A stretch of 64,000 nt of DNA from DATJOJ01 sp035507035 (GTDB lineage: Bacteria; Acidobacteriota; Terriglobia; Terriglobales; Acidobacteriaceae): the NCBI GenBank assembly GCA_035507035.1, contig DATJOJ010000048.1:186001-250000 (forward strand), read 5' to 3'. Of this stretch, positions 40,811 to 49,159 are shown one piece after another (the stretch's first letter is position 1; every line of letters begins with the position of its first letter). A program made the translations under genes and the position numbers. Under the pieces are notes generated by a model. It made no database searches and was not told the DNA's origin. It worked only from the letters and a program-made list of their open reading frames with translations.

Positions 40811-41785
40811 ATGACGCATCGCCTGTGTTTGTTTCTACTGCTGGTTTCCAGCGCGGCCGCTCAATTGGAGGAACGTTCGATCCAACGAGTCCACAGCCTG
40901 AAGGTCAGAATAGCGTTAGCCGGAGGACAGCCGTGCAATGCATCGGTTCACGCCAGATTGATCGGCATCTCCGGCGACGTCGCGCAGGCCTACGCTGGTA
41001 GCGATTGCGTAGTTGATTTCGGAAGTGTGGCGGCTGGCAGCTATCACGTTTCGGTCTCGGTGGGCGGCGTTGACTTTCCCAACGCAGCCAATTTTGAGGT
41101 GGAATCTCGCAACCATGAGGAAATATCAGTGAGCGTGCCCTCCGATAGATTCATGGACAACGCGGCAACCGGCGCAGCGCCTGTCTCGGTTGCGGAGCTG
41201 GCCATCCCTGCGAACGCGCGCAAAGAATTCGACGCGGGCTCGGCTTTGATGGCGAAAGAAAATTGGAAAAAGGCAGCCGAGAAGCTGACGAAAGCGGTAT
41301 CGATCTATCCCCGTTACGCAGAGGCCTACAATAACCTCGCAGTTGCAGATGCCCGGCTCGGAAGTAGAAGCGAAGAACGTGCTGCGCTGGAAAAGTCCAT
41401 TGCGGCGAACGATCACTTCGCTCCCGCATATGTGAATCTGGCGCGCATGGATCTCATTGACGGAAATTTCCCCGATGCCGAAACCCTCTTAAACAGGGCG
41501 ACCGCCATCAATCCAACCGAAGTCACCACGTTGGTGCTGCTCTCCAATATGCAACTGCTCAATCAACATTATGAGCAAGCCATCGTCACGGCTCGTAAGG
41601 TTCATTCCATGACCACAGCGCCACATGCATCGGCACACACAGCCGCCGCTCACGCATTCGAGGCGGAAGGCAAGTTGCGAGAAGCTCTGTTTGAGTTGCA
41701 ACTTTTTCTGGTGGAGGAAGCGACGGGGCCACGAGCTGACTCTGTCCGCGAGGAGATGTCCAGCTTGCTGACCAGAATGCGCTAA
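40811..41785 (+). CDS. Secreted TPR-repeat protein
   Basis: Product of 324 residues. A signal peptide (THRLCLFLLLVSSAAA) is followed by a beta-sandwich-like domain (about 25-115, carboxypeptidase-regulatory-like: VAAGSYHVSVSVGGVDFP). Several TPR units follow from about 135 (AYNNLAVADARLGSRSEERAALEKS, AYVNLARMDLIDGNFPDAETLL, ALFELQLFLVE). It probably acts as a scaffold in the periplasm. The strong AGGAGG ribosome-binding site fixes the start. The stop overlaps that of the convergent ferredoxin gene by 4 bp. Confidence 0.85.
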   Translation: MTHRLCLFLLLVSSAAAQLEERSIQRVHSLKVRIALAGGQPCNASVHARLIGISGDVAQAYAGSDCVVDFGSVAAGSYHVSVSVGGVDFPNAANFEVESRNHEEISVSVPSDRFMDNAATGAAPVSVAELAIPANARKEFDAGSALMAKENWKKAAEKLTKAVSIYPRYAEAYNNLAVADARLGSRSEERAALEKSIAANDHFAPAYVNLARMDLIDGNFPDAETLLNRATAINPTEVTTLVLLSNMQLLNQHYEQAIVTARKVHSMTTAPHASAHTAAAHAFEAEGKLREALFELQLFLVEEATGPRADSVREEMSSLLTRMR

Positions 41786-42141
41786 TTCTTGCGCGGTTTA
41801 TGAGGGCATGTCTCGGTATTGATGCACGCGTCGGCCATCATCAGCCGCTCCACGGGTCTTCCGCCAACGATATGCGAGTCGACGATTTCGTCCACGTCGG
41901 CCAGGGTTACGCCGCCGTACCAAACTGCCTCGGGATAGACCACTAGGTTCGGGCCATGCTCGCACTGATCAAGGCAGCCTGATTGATTGGCGCGCACTTT
42001 ACCTTTGAGGCCTCGCTCCGCCAACTTTTGCTTGAAAAGCTTCTGCAGTTCGGCCTTTCCGGTAGGATCGCAGCAGCCGCGGGGATGTCCTTCGGGACGC
42101 TGGTTCCCGCAAATAAAGATATGCCTCTCAAACTTGGGCAT
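41782..42141 (-). CDS. Thioredoxin-like [2Fe-2S] ferredoxin
   Basis: Product of 119 residues. The N-terminus RHIFICGNQRPEGHPRGCC and the middle motif GCLDQCEHGPNLVVYPE supply the cysteines of a thioredoxin-fold 2Fe-2S ferredoxin (Cys11, Cys23 or 24, Cys56 and Cys60). The C-terminal half reads YGGVTLADVDEIVDSHIVGG, usual for the family. It carries electrons in the cytoplasm; the redox partner is not evident from the neighbours. Extra cysteines near the C-terminus (ACINTETCP) are noted. Confidence 0.92.
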   Translation of the reverse strand: MPKFERHIFICGNQRPEGHPRGCCDPTGKAELQKLFKQKLAERGLKGKVRANQSGCLDQCEHGPNLVVYPEAVWYGGVTLADVDEIVDSHIVGGRPVERLMMADACINTETCPHKPRKN

Positions 42142-42198
42142 AAAGATAATTTACACCGATTGGAGTTTCGGCCGAGGCGAGAGGAGGCGACAGTGTGG

Positions 42199-42450
42199 CT
42201 AGTCTTTCAGCGGAACCACAAGACGATCGCCTTTGCAGAAGGTGGCTACACGCTGCATTCCAGCGATTGGGTCATCGATGACCCTGACTGGACCGAAGCA
42301 ATAGACCGCGTGACCATTCTCCGCAAGATACCACTTGCCGTGCGGATGCGACGCACGGGATGAAACTTGCTCGGGCAGTGGCTTCGGCGGCGCAGAGATC
42401 TTAGGAACGGAAAAAGACAACAACACCATCAAACTTGCCAGGATTTTCAT
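42199..42450 (-). CDS. Small exported protein of unknown function
   Basis: Product of 83 residues with a signal peptide (KILASLMVLLSFSVPKISA) and a very strong ribosome-binding site (AGGAGGCGTT before ATG). The mature part is about 63 residues with two cysteines (YCFGPV and TFCKGD) that could form a disulfide. It starts 21 bp after the membrane protein gene upstream and is likely co-transcribed. No family recognised. Confidence 0.75.
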   Translation of the reverse strand: MKILASLMVLLSFSVPKISAPPKPLPEQVSSRASHPHGKWYLAENGHAVYCFGPVRVIDDPIAGMQRVATFCKGDRLVVPLKD

Positions 42451-42471
42451 AACGCCTCCTGGCCCGAAAAA

Positions 42472-42969
42472 TCAGATGATCATGACTGTCCTGCGCTCAT
42501 CCGCCATGGTAACGGCATCCGTAGGAGGCTGGAACGGAACCCGTTTGCGAAGTTTGCCTGAACTCTGGCTCTTGGCTTGGTTCTGACTAGCCTGATTTTG
42601 CGTTTTGTCCTGGGTCGACGGAGTTTGTACCTGGGAGTGAGCTTTTGCCGCAGCCTGGGCCTGGGCTGCAGCACGCTGCTTCTGGAACGCCTCACCTTTT
42701 ATGTGGCTTAGTTGGGTACTGTCCTGGAAAAGCGACTGGATCAGTCCGCGCTGCGATTGAATCGTGCGCCCCTGTTCCATAATCAGTGAGGCCATAAGCC
42801 CCCAGGAGAACAGGAACAGCACCACCAAGACCGGAAGCATGGAACGCTTCCGTTTAGGGTTTGGTAGCGGCGTTGGGCTAACCAAAAGCGGTTCATCCGA
42901 GACTGGCTTCGGCGCAATTGCCTGATCTGGCGTCCAGTTCAACAAGTGACACTCCCATCGGCGCCCCAT
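42472..42969 (-). CDS. Single-pass membrane protein with Gln/Ala-rich periplasmic tail
   Basis: Product of up to 165 residues. ATG 42969 lacks a good ribosome-binding site; TTG 42945 has GGGAG 6 bp upstream and gives MLNWTPDQA, so the protein may be eight residues shorter. A Pro-rich cytoplasmic segment leads to one transmembrane helix (MLPVLVVLFLFSWGLMASLI). A coiled coil with many Gln and Ala (about 65-130) and a basic C-terminus follow. The layout suggests an envelope-spanning structural or adaptor role, but no family is recognised. The small exported protein gene follows 21 bp later. Confidence 0.7.
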   Translation of the reverse strand: MGRRWECHLLNWTPDQAIAPKPVSDEPLLVSPTPLPNPKRKRSMLPVLVVLFLFSWGLMASLIMEQGRTIQSQRGLIQSLFQDSTQLSHIKGEAFQKQRAAAQAQAAAKAHSQVQTPSTQDKTQNQASQNQAKSQSSGKLRKRVPFQPPTDAVTMADERRTVMII

Positions 42970-43213
42970 AGAAGCGGGCAGCCCGTCTAGTGCAGCTTGG
43001 GAACCATAAGGACGGGAAGATGAAAACTATTTTGAGCAAAGAACTTAGCTTGATTTCACGGGGCAAATGTCGCACTGGAAGTGCAACTGGCTGCAGATAA
43101 AGGTAACCCTGATGCGTTACGAATGGGACTTGAAGACCAGAAAGACGCCGGTCCTGAAGCAGTTAGCCGTCGTCCTTTCTCGGATTGGTGGAGGCCTTCG
43201 CCCCTGGATGAAA

Positions 43214-44392
43214 CTACTTTACGCCCATTACCAACTTGGCGATCGTGGCCAGCTGCATGTTCGAGGTGCCTTCATAGATCTTGCCGATCTTCGAATCGCG
43301 CCAGTACTTTTCGACCGGATAGTCCTTGGTAAAGCCGTAGCCACCGTAAATCTCGATGCATAGCGAAGTCACGCGCTCGGCGACCTGGGAACTGAATAGC
43401 TTAGCCATAGCGGCTTCCTTGACGAAGGGCACCCCGGCGTCTTTCATGCGGGCGGCGTTGTAGACCATCAGGCGGGCAGCTTCGATTTCGGTCGCCATTT
43501 GTGCGATCTGAAACTGGATGCCTTGAAAGTCAGAGAGGGCCTTGCCGAACTGCTTGCGCTCCTGAGCGTACTTGGCGGCGTACTCCCAGGCTCCGCGGGC
43601 GACGCCAACCATTTGCGCACCGATGCCGATGCGGCCTTCATTCAAAGTCTCGATGGCGATTTTGTAACCTTTGCCAACTTCGCCAAGGACGTTCGATTCG
43701 GGCACACGGCAATCTTCGAGAATCAGCTCACAGGTTGAAGAAGCGCGGATGCCGAGCTTGTCCTCTTTCTTACCGACGGTGAATCCCGGAAATTCTTTTT
43801 CGACGATGAAAGCGGTAATTCCTTTGTATCCAGCGGCGGGATCGATGGTCGCGAAAAGGATAAAGATGCCGGCTTCTTTGCCGTTGGTGATCCATAACTT
43901 GCGGCCGTTCAAAACGTAATCGCTGCCCTTCATTTCGGCGCGCGATTGTAACGCGAAGGCATCGGAACCGGAACCGGCCTCGCTTAGCGCGTAAGCACCG
44001 CAGGTATCGGCAGTCATTCGTGGAAGGTAGCGCTTTTTCTGGTCATCACTGGTCCAACGCAAGAGGGCATTGTTCACCAGCGTGTTCTGCACATCGACGA
44101 TGACGCCCGCCGAGGCATCGACGCGGGAAAGTTCCTCTACCGCCAAAATGGCGTCGAAAAACTTGCCACCGCCGCCACCATATTGCTCCGGGACTTCGAT
44201 GCCCATCAGCCCAAGCTGGAAAAATTCGTGGATGATGTCTTTCTCAAAGACGCCTTTTTCGTCCATTTCTTTGACCGCCGGGCGAATCTTGTCGTCGGCA
44301 AATTGGCGGACATTGTCGCGAAAAAGAATTTCGTCTTCGCTCAGGCTGGTAAGGGGCGTGGAGACTGGGGTTTGCAGCATGGTGTCGGGCAT
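43214..44392 (-). CDS. Acyl-CoA dehydrogenase, short/branched-chain type
   Basis: Product of 392 residues; ATG 44380 is an alternative start. FAD-dependent oxidation of acyl-CoA to enoyl-CoA in fatty-acid or branched amino-acid breakdown. Typical motifs: GLMGIEVPEQYGGGGGKFFD, CGAYALSEAGSGSDAFALQ, WITNGKEAGIFILFATID, GIRASSTCELILEDCRVP, LNEGRIGIGAQMVGVARGA and the C-terminal IYGGYGFTKDYPVEKYWRD. The catalytic base is Glu374 in IYEGTSNMQ, the position used by short and medium-chain enzymes. No electron-transfer flavoprotein genes are nearby. Confidence 0.95.
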   Translation of the reverse strand: MPDTMLQTPVSTPLTSLSEDEILFRDNVRQFADDKIRPAVKEMDEKGVFEKDIIHEFFQLGLMGIEVPEQYGGGGGKFFDAILAVEELSRVDASAGVIVDVQNTLVNNALLRWTSDDQKKRYLPRMTADTCGAYALSEAGSGSDAFALQSRAEMKGSDYVLNGRKLWITNGKEAGIFILFATIDPAAGYKGITAFIVEKEFPGFTVGKKEDKLGIRASSTCELILEDCRVPESNVLGEVGKGYKIAIETLNEGRIGIGAQMVGVARGAWEYAAKYAQERKQFGKALSDFQGIQFQIAQMATEIEAARLMVYNAARMKDAGVPFVKEAAMAKLFSSQVAERVTSLCIEIYGGYGFTKDYPVEKYWRDSKIGKIYEGTSNMQLATIAKLVMGVK

Positions 44393-44452
44393 ATAAGCAC
44401 CTTCGAAAGAAGATAGCGAACTGAAGATTTTAGCAGCTTTGGGGCGGCATTT

Positions 44453-44520
44453 CTTTGCGTCCTTCGCGGTTCAAAAGGCACTTACCGTAGAGATCGCGAA
44501 GGTTGAGGAAAGTCGCAAAG
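44453..44520. repeat. Inverted repeat resembling a dispersed intergenic element
   Basis: CTTTGCG (44453-44459) and CCTTCGCG (44461-44468) recur in inverted order as CGCGAAGG (44495-44502) and CGCAAAG (44514-44520). The text CTTTGCGTCCTTCGCGGTT is like a short repeat seen between genes in several bacterial genomes. It sits between the divergent acyl-CoA dehydrogenase and glycosidase genes. Confidence 0.5.
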
Positions 44521-44610
44521 TAAGACTCTAATTGGTGAACCAACCGCCCATTTTGAATCCTTTCGCTTCCGTTACACTGGATCGTTCGTATCCACGCAGC
44601 GGGGTTTTCT

Positions 44611-46782
44611 TTGAAGAGCGCGACAATTCTTTTGCTTTTGGCTTCCAGTTCGCTTATAGCGCAGACGATCACCGTCGACATCAGCCATGAAACCAATCAT
44701 TTCGTGCCGAACCAGGCGCTCGGCGCGGGGGTGGATCGGATTCCGGTTGAGGCAATCGATAAAGATCTAACGCCCGAAGTTGTAAGCAAGGTTCTGGCCG
44801 CCGGGTGGCAACCGGTCACCTACCGGCAAAACACCGAACTCACCATGGAAGCGTGGCACTGGAACCCGGAAGGAACCTGGAGCGAAGTCGGAGACAAGGG
44901 TTATTTCACCGGCTCATCCACGCCGGGCGACCCCATCAACTACTCGTATGGCTACTTGCTTCCACATCGCGGAACCACCCGCAACAGCGGGACGGGAAAC
45001 GCCGGCTTTTCGCGGATCACGGATGGCGATCCGCACAGTTATTGGAAGAGTAATCCATACCTCGCGCAGAAATTCACGGGCGAGAGCGACTCTCTACATC
45101 CGCAGTGGATCGTGATTGATTTGAATCAAAACCAACCCGTAGACACCATCCGCATCAACTGGGCCGAGCCTTACGCGACTCAGTACTCGCTGCAGTATTG
45201 GACGGGCGAGGATCCGATCCAGACGCCAACTAAGGGTGCGTGGAAGATTTTCCCATCTGGCGTTGTGACCGCGGGCAAGGGCGGCGACGAAAATATTCGA
45301 CTGAATCCTGTTCCGAGAGCGGTCCGCTTTTTGCGTATCTTGATGACCGAATCCTCGAATACCTGCGATAGCCATGGCGCGGGAGATCTGCGAAATTGCG
45401 TGGGATTTGCGATCAACGAAGTGTACGTCGGGACCACAACTCCAGACGGCAGGCTCCACGACGTCGTGCGCCACACCGCCGACCAGGAACAGACCACGAC
45501 TTATTGCTCCTCGGTGGATCCCTGGCACGAGCAGTCCGACCTCGGACCAACCCGGCAAGCACAAGTAGGCTTTGATCTTTTCTTCACCAGCGGCATCACG
45601 CGAGGCCTGCCGGCGATGATTCCGATTGCCCTGCTTTATAGCACTCCGGAAGATTCCGCCGCAGAGATTTCCTATCTCAAAGCGCGGCACTATCCGGTCT
45701 CTTACATTGAGATGGGCGAGGAAGCAGACGGGCAATATATCGCGCCGGAGGATTATGGAGCGCTCTATCTGCAGTGGGCGACGGCATTGCATCAGCTGGA
45801 TCCCACGTTGAAGCTGGGTGGGCCTTCTTTCACCGGCCAAACGAAGGACATCGAGACGTGGCCGGATGCCAACGGAAAAGTTTCCTGGCTGGGACGGTTC
45901 TTGGATTATCTTCGCCAGCATAGCCGGCTGAACGACCTGGCATTCTTCTCTTTCGAACATTATCCGTACGAAGGTTGCAAAATAAACTGGGGCAGCCTGT
46001 ATGACGAGCCGGAGCTCATCAGCCACATCATGCAAGTCTGGCGGGACGATGGCTTACCGCCTACCGTCCCGATGTTCATCACCGAGTCGAATCTCTCGTC
46101 TGAGACCAGCGAAACCTATATGGATTTATTTGCCGGGTTATGGCTGGCGGATTACATTGGGTCGTTTCTGAACGCTGGGGGAAGTGAGGTATATTACTTC
46201 CACTATTTGCCGCTGGTCATGGAGCACGGTTGCAACGACTCCCCAGGGACTTTTGGCATGTTCACGGTCGGCCCCAGCTTTCAACTCGAGCAACCGCTGT
46301 CACAATTCTTCACTTCCCAAATGATTAACCTGGAATGGGTGCAGCCGGGGTCGGGTGAGAACCAAGTATTTCCCGCCAGGAGTGACATTGATGACGGGGC
46401 AGGTCATGCGCTGGTGACGGCATACGCTGTGAAACGCCCGGATAGACAGTGGTCATTGATGTTGGTCAACCGCGACCAGGAGAATTCGCACAAAGTCAAA
46501 ATCTTGTTCAATGATCAAGTGACAAATGCCTCGAAGCAATTCGTCGGCAACGTTAACATGGCGACATTCGGTCGCGAACAATATGAATGGCATCCGGCTA
46601 AGATGCAGTTCTTCGCCCACGCGGAGCACCCCACAGAATGGCCGGTGATCGCGTACTTGCCGGGCCACGCGAATCCAGACGGCCCGATCATCCATGCCAA
46701 GCAAGTCGCCGGAAAAGACACAGCATACGATATTCCCGCTGCGTCGGTAGTGGTGATTCGCGGGAAGATCGGTGGGCAATAA
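44611..46782 (+). CDS. Large secreted glycoside hydrolase-like protein with an F5/8 type C domain
   Basis: Product of 723 residues from TTG 44611, giving a signal peptide (KSATILLLLASSSLIAQ). Residues about 115-270 form a discoidin (F5/8 type C, CBM32-like) domain: SRITDGDPHSYWKSNPYL, QWIVIDLNQNQPVDTIRINW and RAVRFLRILMTESS. The rest looks like a clan A TIM barrel. YIEMGEEADGQYIAPEDYG holds the candidate acid/base Glu and PMFITESNLSSE the candidate nucleophile Glu, followed by a C-terminal beta-domain (DRQWSLMLVNRDQ). It probably cleaves a plant or microbial polysaccharide. The exact glycosidase family (GH39/51/79-like) is not settled. Confidence 0.8.
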   Translation: MKSATILLLLASSSLIAQTITVDISHETNHFVPNQALGAGVDRIPVEAIDKDLTPEVVSKVLAAGWQPVTYRQNTELTMEAWHWNPEGTWSEVGDKGYFTGSSTPGDPINYSYGYLLPHRGTTRNSGTGNAGFSRITDGDPHSYWKSNPYLAQKFTGESDSLHPQWIVIDLNQNQPVDTIRINWAEPYATQYSLQYWTGEDPIQTPTKGAWKIFPSGVVTAGKGGDENIRLNPVPRAVRFLRILMTESSNTCDSHGAGDLRNCVGFAINEVYVGTTTPDGRLHDVVRHTADQEQTTTYCSSVDPWHEQSDLGPTRQAQVGFDLFFTSGITRGLPAMIPIALLYSTPEDSAAEISYLKARHYPVSYIEMGEEADGQYIAPEDYGALYLQWATALHQLDPTLKLGGPSFTGQTKDIETWPDANGKVSWLGRFLDYLRQHSRLNDLAFFSFEHYPYEGCKINWGSLYDEPELISHIMQVWRDDGLPPTVPMFITESNLSSETSETYMDLFAGLWLADYIGSFLNAGGSEVYYFHYLPLVMEHGCNDSPGTFGMFTVGPSFQLEQPLSQFFTSQMINLEWVQPGSGENQVFPARSDIDDGAGHALVTAYAVKRPDRQWSLMLVNRDQENSHKVKILFNDQVTNASKQFVGNVNMATFGREQYEWHPAKMQFFAHAEHPTEWPVIAYLPGHANPDGPIIHAKQVAGKDTAYDIPAASVVVIRGKIGGQ

Positions 46783-46964
46783 GTTTTTATTCGGTCGAAG
46801 AGGTTCGCAGGATGGGGTTGTCCCCCGTTCCGTCGTTGGTTATCAGGTATCCACTGTATTGCCTACTCATCGGAGCGCAGACCAAAATTGGGTCTATACG
46901 TAAGGGCCCCAGTTTCGACGCCACTAACATCACCGCAATGGCGGCACTTTCCGGTGCGAAACAC

Positions 46965-47390
46965 ATGCCGGTCCGTATTCTGATCGCCGATGACGACGCT
47001 TGTATCCGCCGCCTTCTGAGCCGTGTCCTCGGAGAACATGAGGGTTGGGAGGTTTGCGGGGAAGCTGGAAATGGCCAGGAAGCCATTCAACAAGCCGAAA
47101 AATTAACCCCTGACATTGCGATCATCGACTTGGCCATGCCCTGTATGAACGGTCTTGAAGCGGCGCGGGAAATTTCGAAGATGTCGCCAGCCGCCGCGAT
47201 GCTGCTGCTTACGGTTCAGGAAGTCTCAACCCAATTGATAAAAGAGGCGCGCCAGGCCGGTTTCCAAGGAGCAGTTTCCAAGGGCACCGGCGCCGAGGTG
47301 ATCAAGGGCGTTGAAACTTTGTTATGCAAGCAGACTTATTTCAAGTCAGGGCCGGCGGTGCTCGGCGTGCCTCACTCCGCGGCATCGTGA
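46965..47390 (+). CDS. Single-domain response regulator
   Basis: Product of 141 residues (ATG 46965; ATG 46938 is possible). It is a lone receiver: acidic cluster IADDDAC, phosphoacceptor Asp in IAIIDLAMPCMNG, Thr in LLLTVQEVS and Lys in GAVSKGTGAE. No DNA-binding output domain is present, only about 20 extra residues. It may be a CheY-like shuttle or a NarL-type receiver that lost its output. The 182-bp gap upstream shows no strong promoter. Confidence 0.88.
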   Translation: MPVRILIADDDACIRRLLSRVLGEHEGWEVCGEAGNGQEAIQQAEKLTPDIAIIDLAMPCMNGLEAAREISKMSPAAAMLLLTVQEVSTQLIKEARQAGFQGAVSKGTGAEVIKGVETLLCKQTYFKSGPAVLGVPHSAAS

Positions 47391-47422
47391 CCGGCTCATC
47401 CGCGAATTTGGTTGAGCTTTCG

Positions 47423-47441
47423 CAGGATTTAGGCAATCCTG
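47423..47441. terminator. Weak bidirectional hairpin between convergent genes
   Basis: Stem CAGGATT / AATCCTG (7 bp, loop TAGGC) between the response regulator and transglutaminase-like genes. There is no T-run, so termination is uncertain. Confidence 0.35.
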
Positions 47442-47448
47442 AATTGCT

Positions 47449-48441
47449 CTAGTGTTTTGCGTCTCCCACATCCTCGAACGAAAAAGCTATCGACACATTG
47501 GAAAATCCCTTTCCATCACTTTCCACATAGGGATAAACGAAATAATTGAGCGGCTGCCCGGCCTGCGGAGGATTCAGTTTTAGGTCCCGGCCTACGGTGA
47601 ACTGGACGCGATTAGGATCACGGGCGCCAAAATAATAGTTCTGCATTTCGGGATGCTTCCACGCTTCGGAGATATCGACGGGAATCCAGCCGATGGAATC
47701 GATATAAAAGTCAGCCCAGCAGTGATAACCGGCTACTTCTCCCGAGTGCTTGTCGGCGGGAATAGGAAAGCCGATTTCGAAGCGCGCGGGAATGCCTTGA
47801 GAGCGCACCATGGAAATGAAAACAGAATGGAAGTCGGTGCAGTTCCCGCGCTTCGAATCGCACGCCCAGAGCGTGTCGCCGTGTCCCCACCCCGTGCCCG
47901 TCTTGTCGTATTTCATGGTGTGGAAGACGTAATCGTAGACTTCGCGTGCCTTTTCCAGTTGGGTTGTGGCCCCTTTGGTTTGTTCGGCCGCGAGTTGCGC
48001 GGGCAATCCGGTGGTGGGGACCAAACTGTCGGGCTCGAGAAACCGTGCAAGTTGCAAATGAGCTGGCTTCTTCAGAGGCGCGACCGGTTTACCCTCCGCT
48101 AGAACCACGTCCTCGCTCCGGGCAACGTCATAGTCGACAGAAAAGTGATACTCACTCTTGCTCGCTGACGCTTCATGGGCGTGCAACATCCAGTTTCCGT
48201 ATTCGTGCTCCTGGGTCCGCTTGAGTGGCAAGTCTCCTTTTTGCTGAAGAATCTGAACCTGCTGGGAAGCATCGCTGTGCGCAAGGGGGATCCACACTTG
48301 GATCGGCTTGCCAGCGGGCACGTTTTTCACTGTGAAGGAATAGTGAAATGAAAAGTGACGCTGTTTCGGCTGAGATGAACTCTGGGCAAACAGAGACCCG
48401 GCAACACACAACACGATGAAGATCGCAGGCTGGCGGCGCAT
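47449..48441 (-). CDS. Secreted transglutaminase-like protein
   Basis: Product of 330 residues. ATG 48441 has AAGGA upstream and gives the signal peptide RRQPAIFIVLCVAGSLFAQ; the frame stays open upstream to 48531. An N-terminal beta-domain (about 25-150) precedes a transglutaminase core. The catalytic Cys is in RGNCTDFHSVF, His in AGYHCWADFY and Asp in GWIPVDISEA. These enzymes act as cysteine proteases or crosslink proteins and glycans. Export suggests an envelope or extracellular substrate. It converges with the response regulator gene. Confidence 0.88.
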   Translation of the reverse strand: MRRQPAIFIVLCVAGSLFAQSSSQPKQRHFSFHYSFTVKNVPAGKPIQVWIPLAHSDASQQVQILQQKGDLPLKRTQEHEYGNWMLHAHEASASKSEYHFSVDYDVARSEDVVLAEGKPVAPLKKPAHLQLARFLEPDSLVPTTGLPAQLAAEQTKGATTQLEKAREVYDYVFHTMKYDKTGTGWGHGDTLWACDSKRGNCTDFHSVFISMVRSQGIPARFEIGFPIPADKHSGEVAGYHCWADFYIDSIGWIPVDISEAWKHPEMQNYYFGARDPNRVQFTVGRDLKLNPPQAGQPLNYFVYPYVESDGKGFSNVSIAFSFEDVGDAKH

Positions 48442-48604
48442 AGGAAATCCTTTCGTCGACGGAGTGTTGATTAAGATAACGACGGAGCGGCGTTCGAGGT
48501 GGCTAGATTCAAGTAAAGCCGCGACCACCAAGAGAAATGCAGACGCGCATGGTGATTACTGTGCGACTTGGTTCCCTTATTGTCAAGCAACCAAGCGTGA
48601 CAGA

Positions 48605-48979
48605 CTACTTGCTTTTAGTCTGCTTTAGGAAGAACCAGGCATACATGGCCAGATTGAAACCGCAAACGACAACTGCGATTACGGTCAGCAGCAAAGGAGA
48701 AACATCCGGATAAACCATCGCATCGAGATAATGCAGGAGAAAGCCGCCCTGATACGGTTGGACACCAGCTCGGCCTTCCAGCCAGTTCTCCAGCAAAGTC
48801 AGAGGACACGACCAGGGAAAAACTTCCACCAGAATGGCCCACACCAAAGACAGGATGTGCAAGCTACGAAGCACAGGCCGGTGACGGGCAACGAGTACAC
48901 CGAACATAACCCACAAGATGAACAACCCATGCAGGGTTAGGACGCATACCGCCAGCACGGAATAGAGAGGGACATCCAT
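48605..48979 (-). CDS. DUF2784 integral membrane protein
   Basis: Product of 124 residues with four likely transmembrane helices. The family signature is clear: WPxCPLTLLE-like text here reading FPWSCPLTLLENWLEGRAG, with further conserved residues in the first helix (LHGLFILWVMFGVLVA). Function is unknown for the whole family. It is transcribed away from the PAS kinase that starts 180 bp to the right. Confidence 0.85.
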   Translation of the reverse strand: MDVPLYSVLAVCVLTLHGLFILWVMFGVLVARHRPVLRSLHILSLVWAILVEVFPWSCPLTLLENWLEGRAGVQPYQGGFLLHYLDAMVYPDVSPLLLTVIAVVVCGFNLAMYAWFFLKQTKSK

Positions 48980-49159
48980 CGCAGCGCAGGCTATGCCACT
49001 CTTCCAATCTCATTGGGAGAAGAGATGAAAGCTTTCATATTAAGGTTAACGCCGAAGCGGAAATTGCCGATGAAGGGTGAGTAGGCCTGCTTTCCATGGC
49101 GATTCTAGCCATGGGGCAGGCCTCGAATTCGAGGTTACCGGACCGGGCGCGAGGCAATC

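Noticed and set aside
43054..43332. Plus-strand frame in the gap right of the membrane protein gene, with protein-like text LEVQLAADKGNPDALRM
   Set aside because: No good start codon or ribosome-binding site, and its second half runs antisense into the acyl-CoA dehydrogenase gene.
45094..46035. 313-codon minus-strand frame under the glycosidase-like gene
   Set aside because: No signal, motif or ribosome-binding site; the plus-strand gene has convincing domains throughout.
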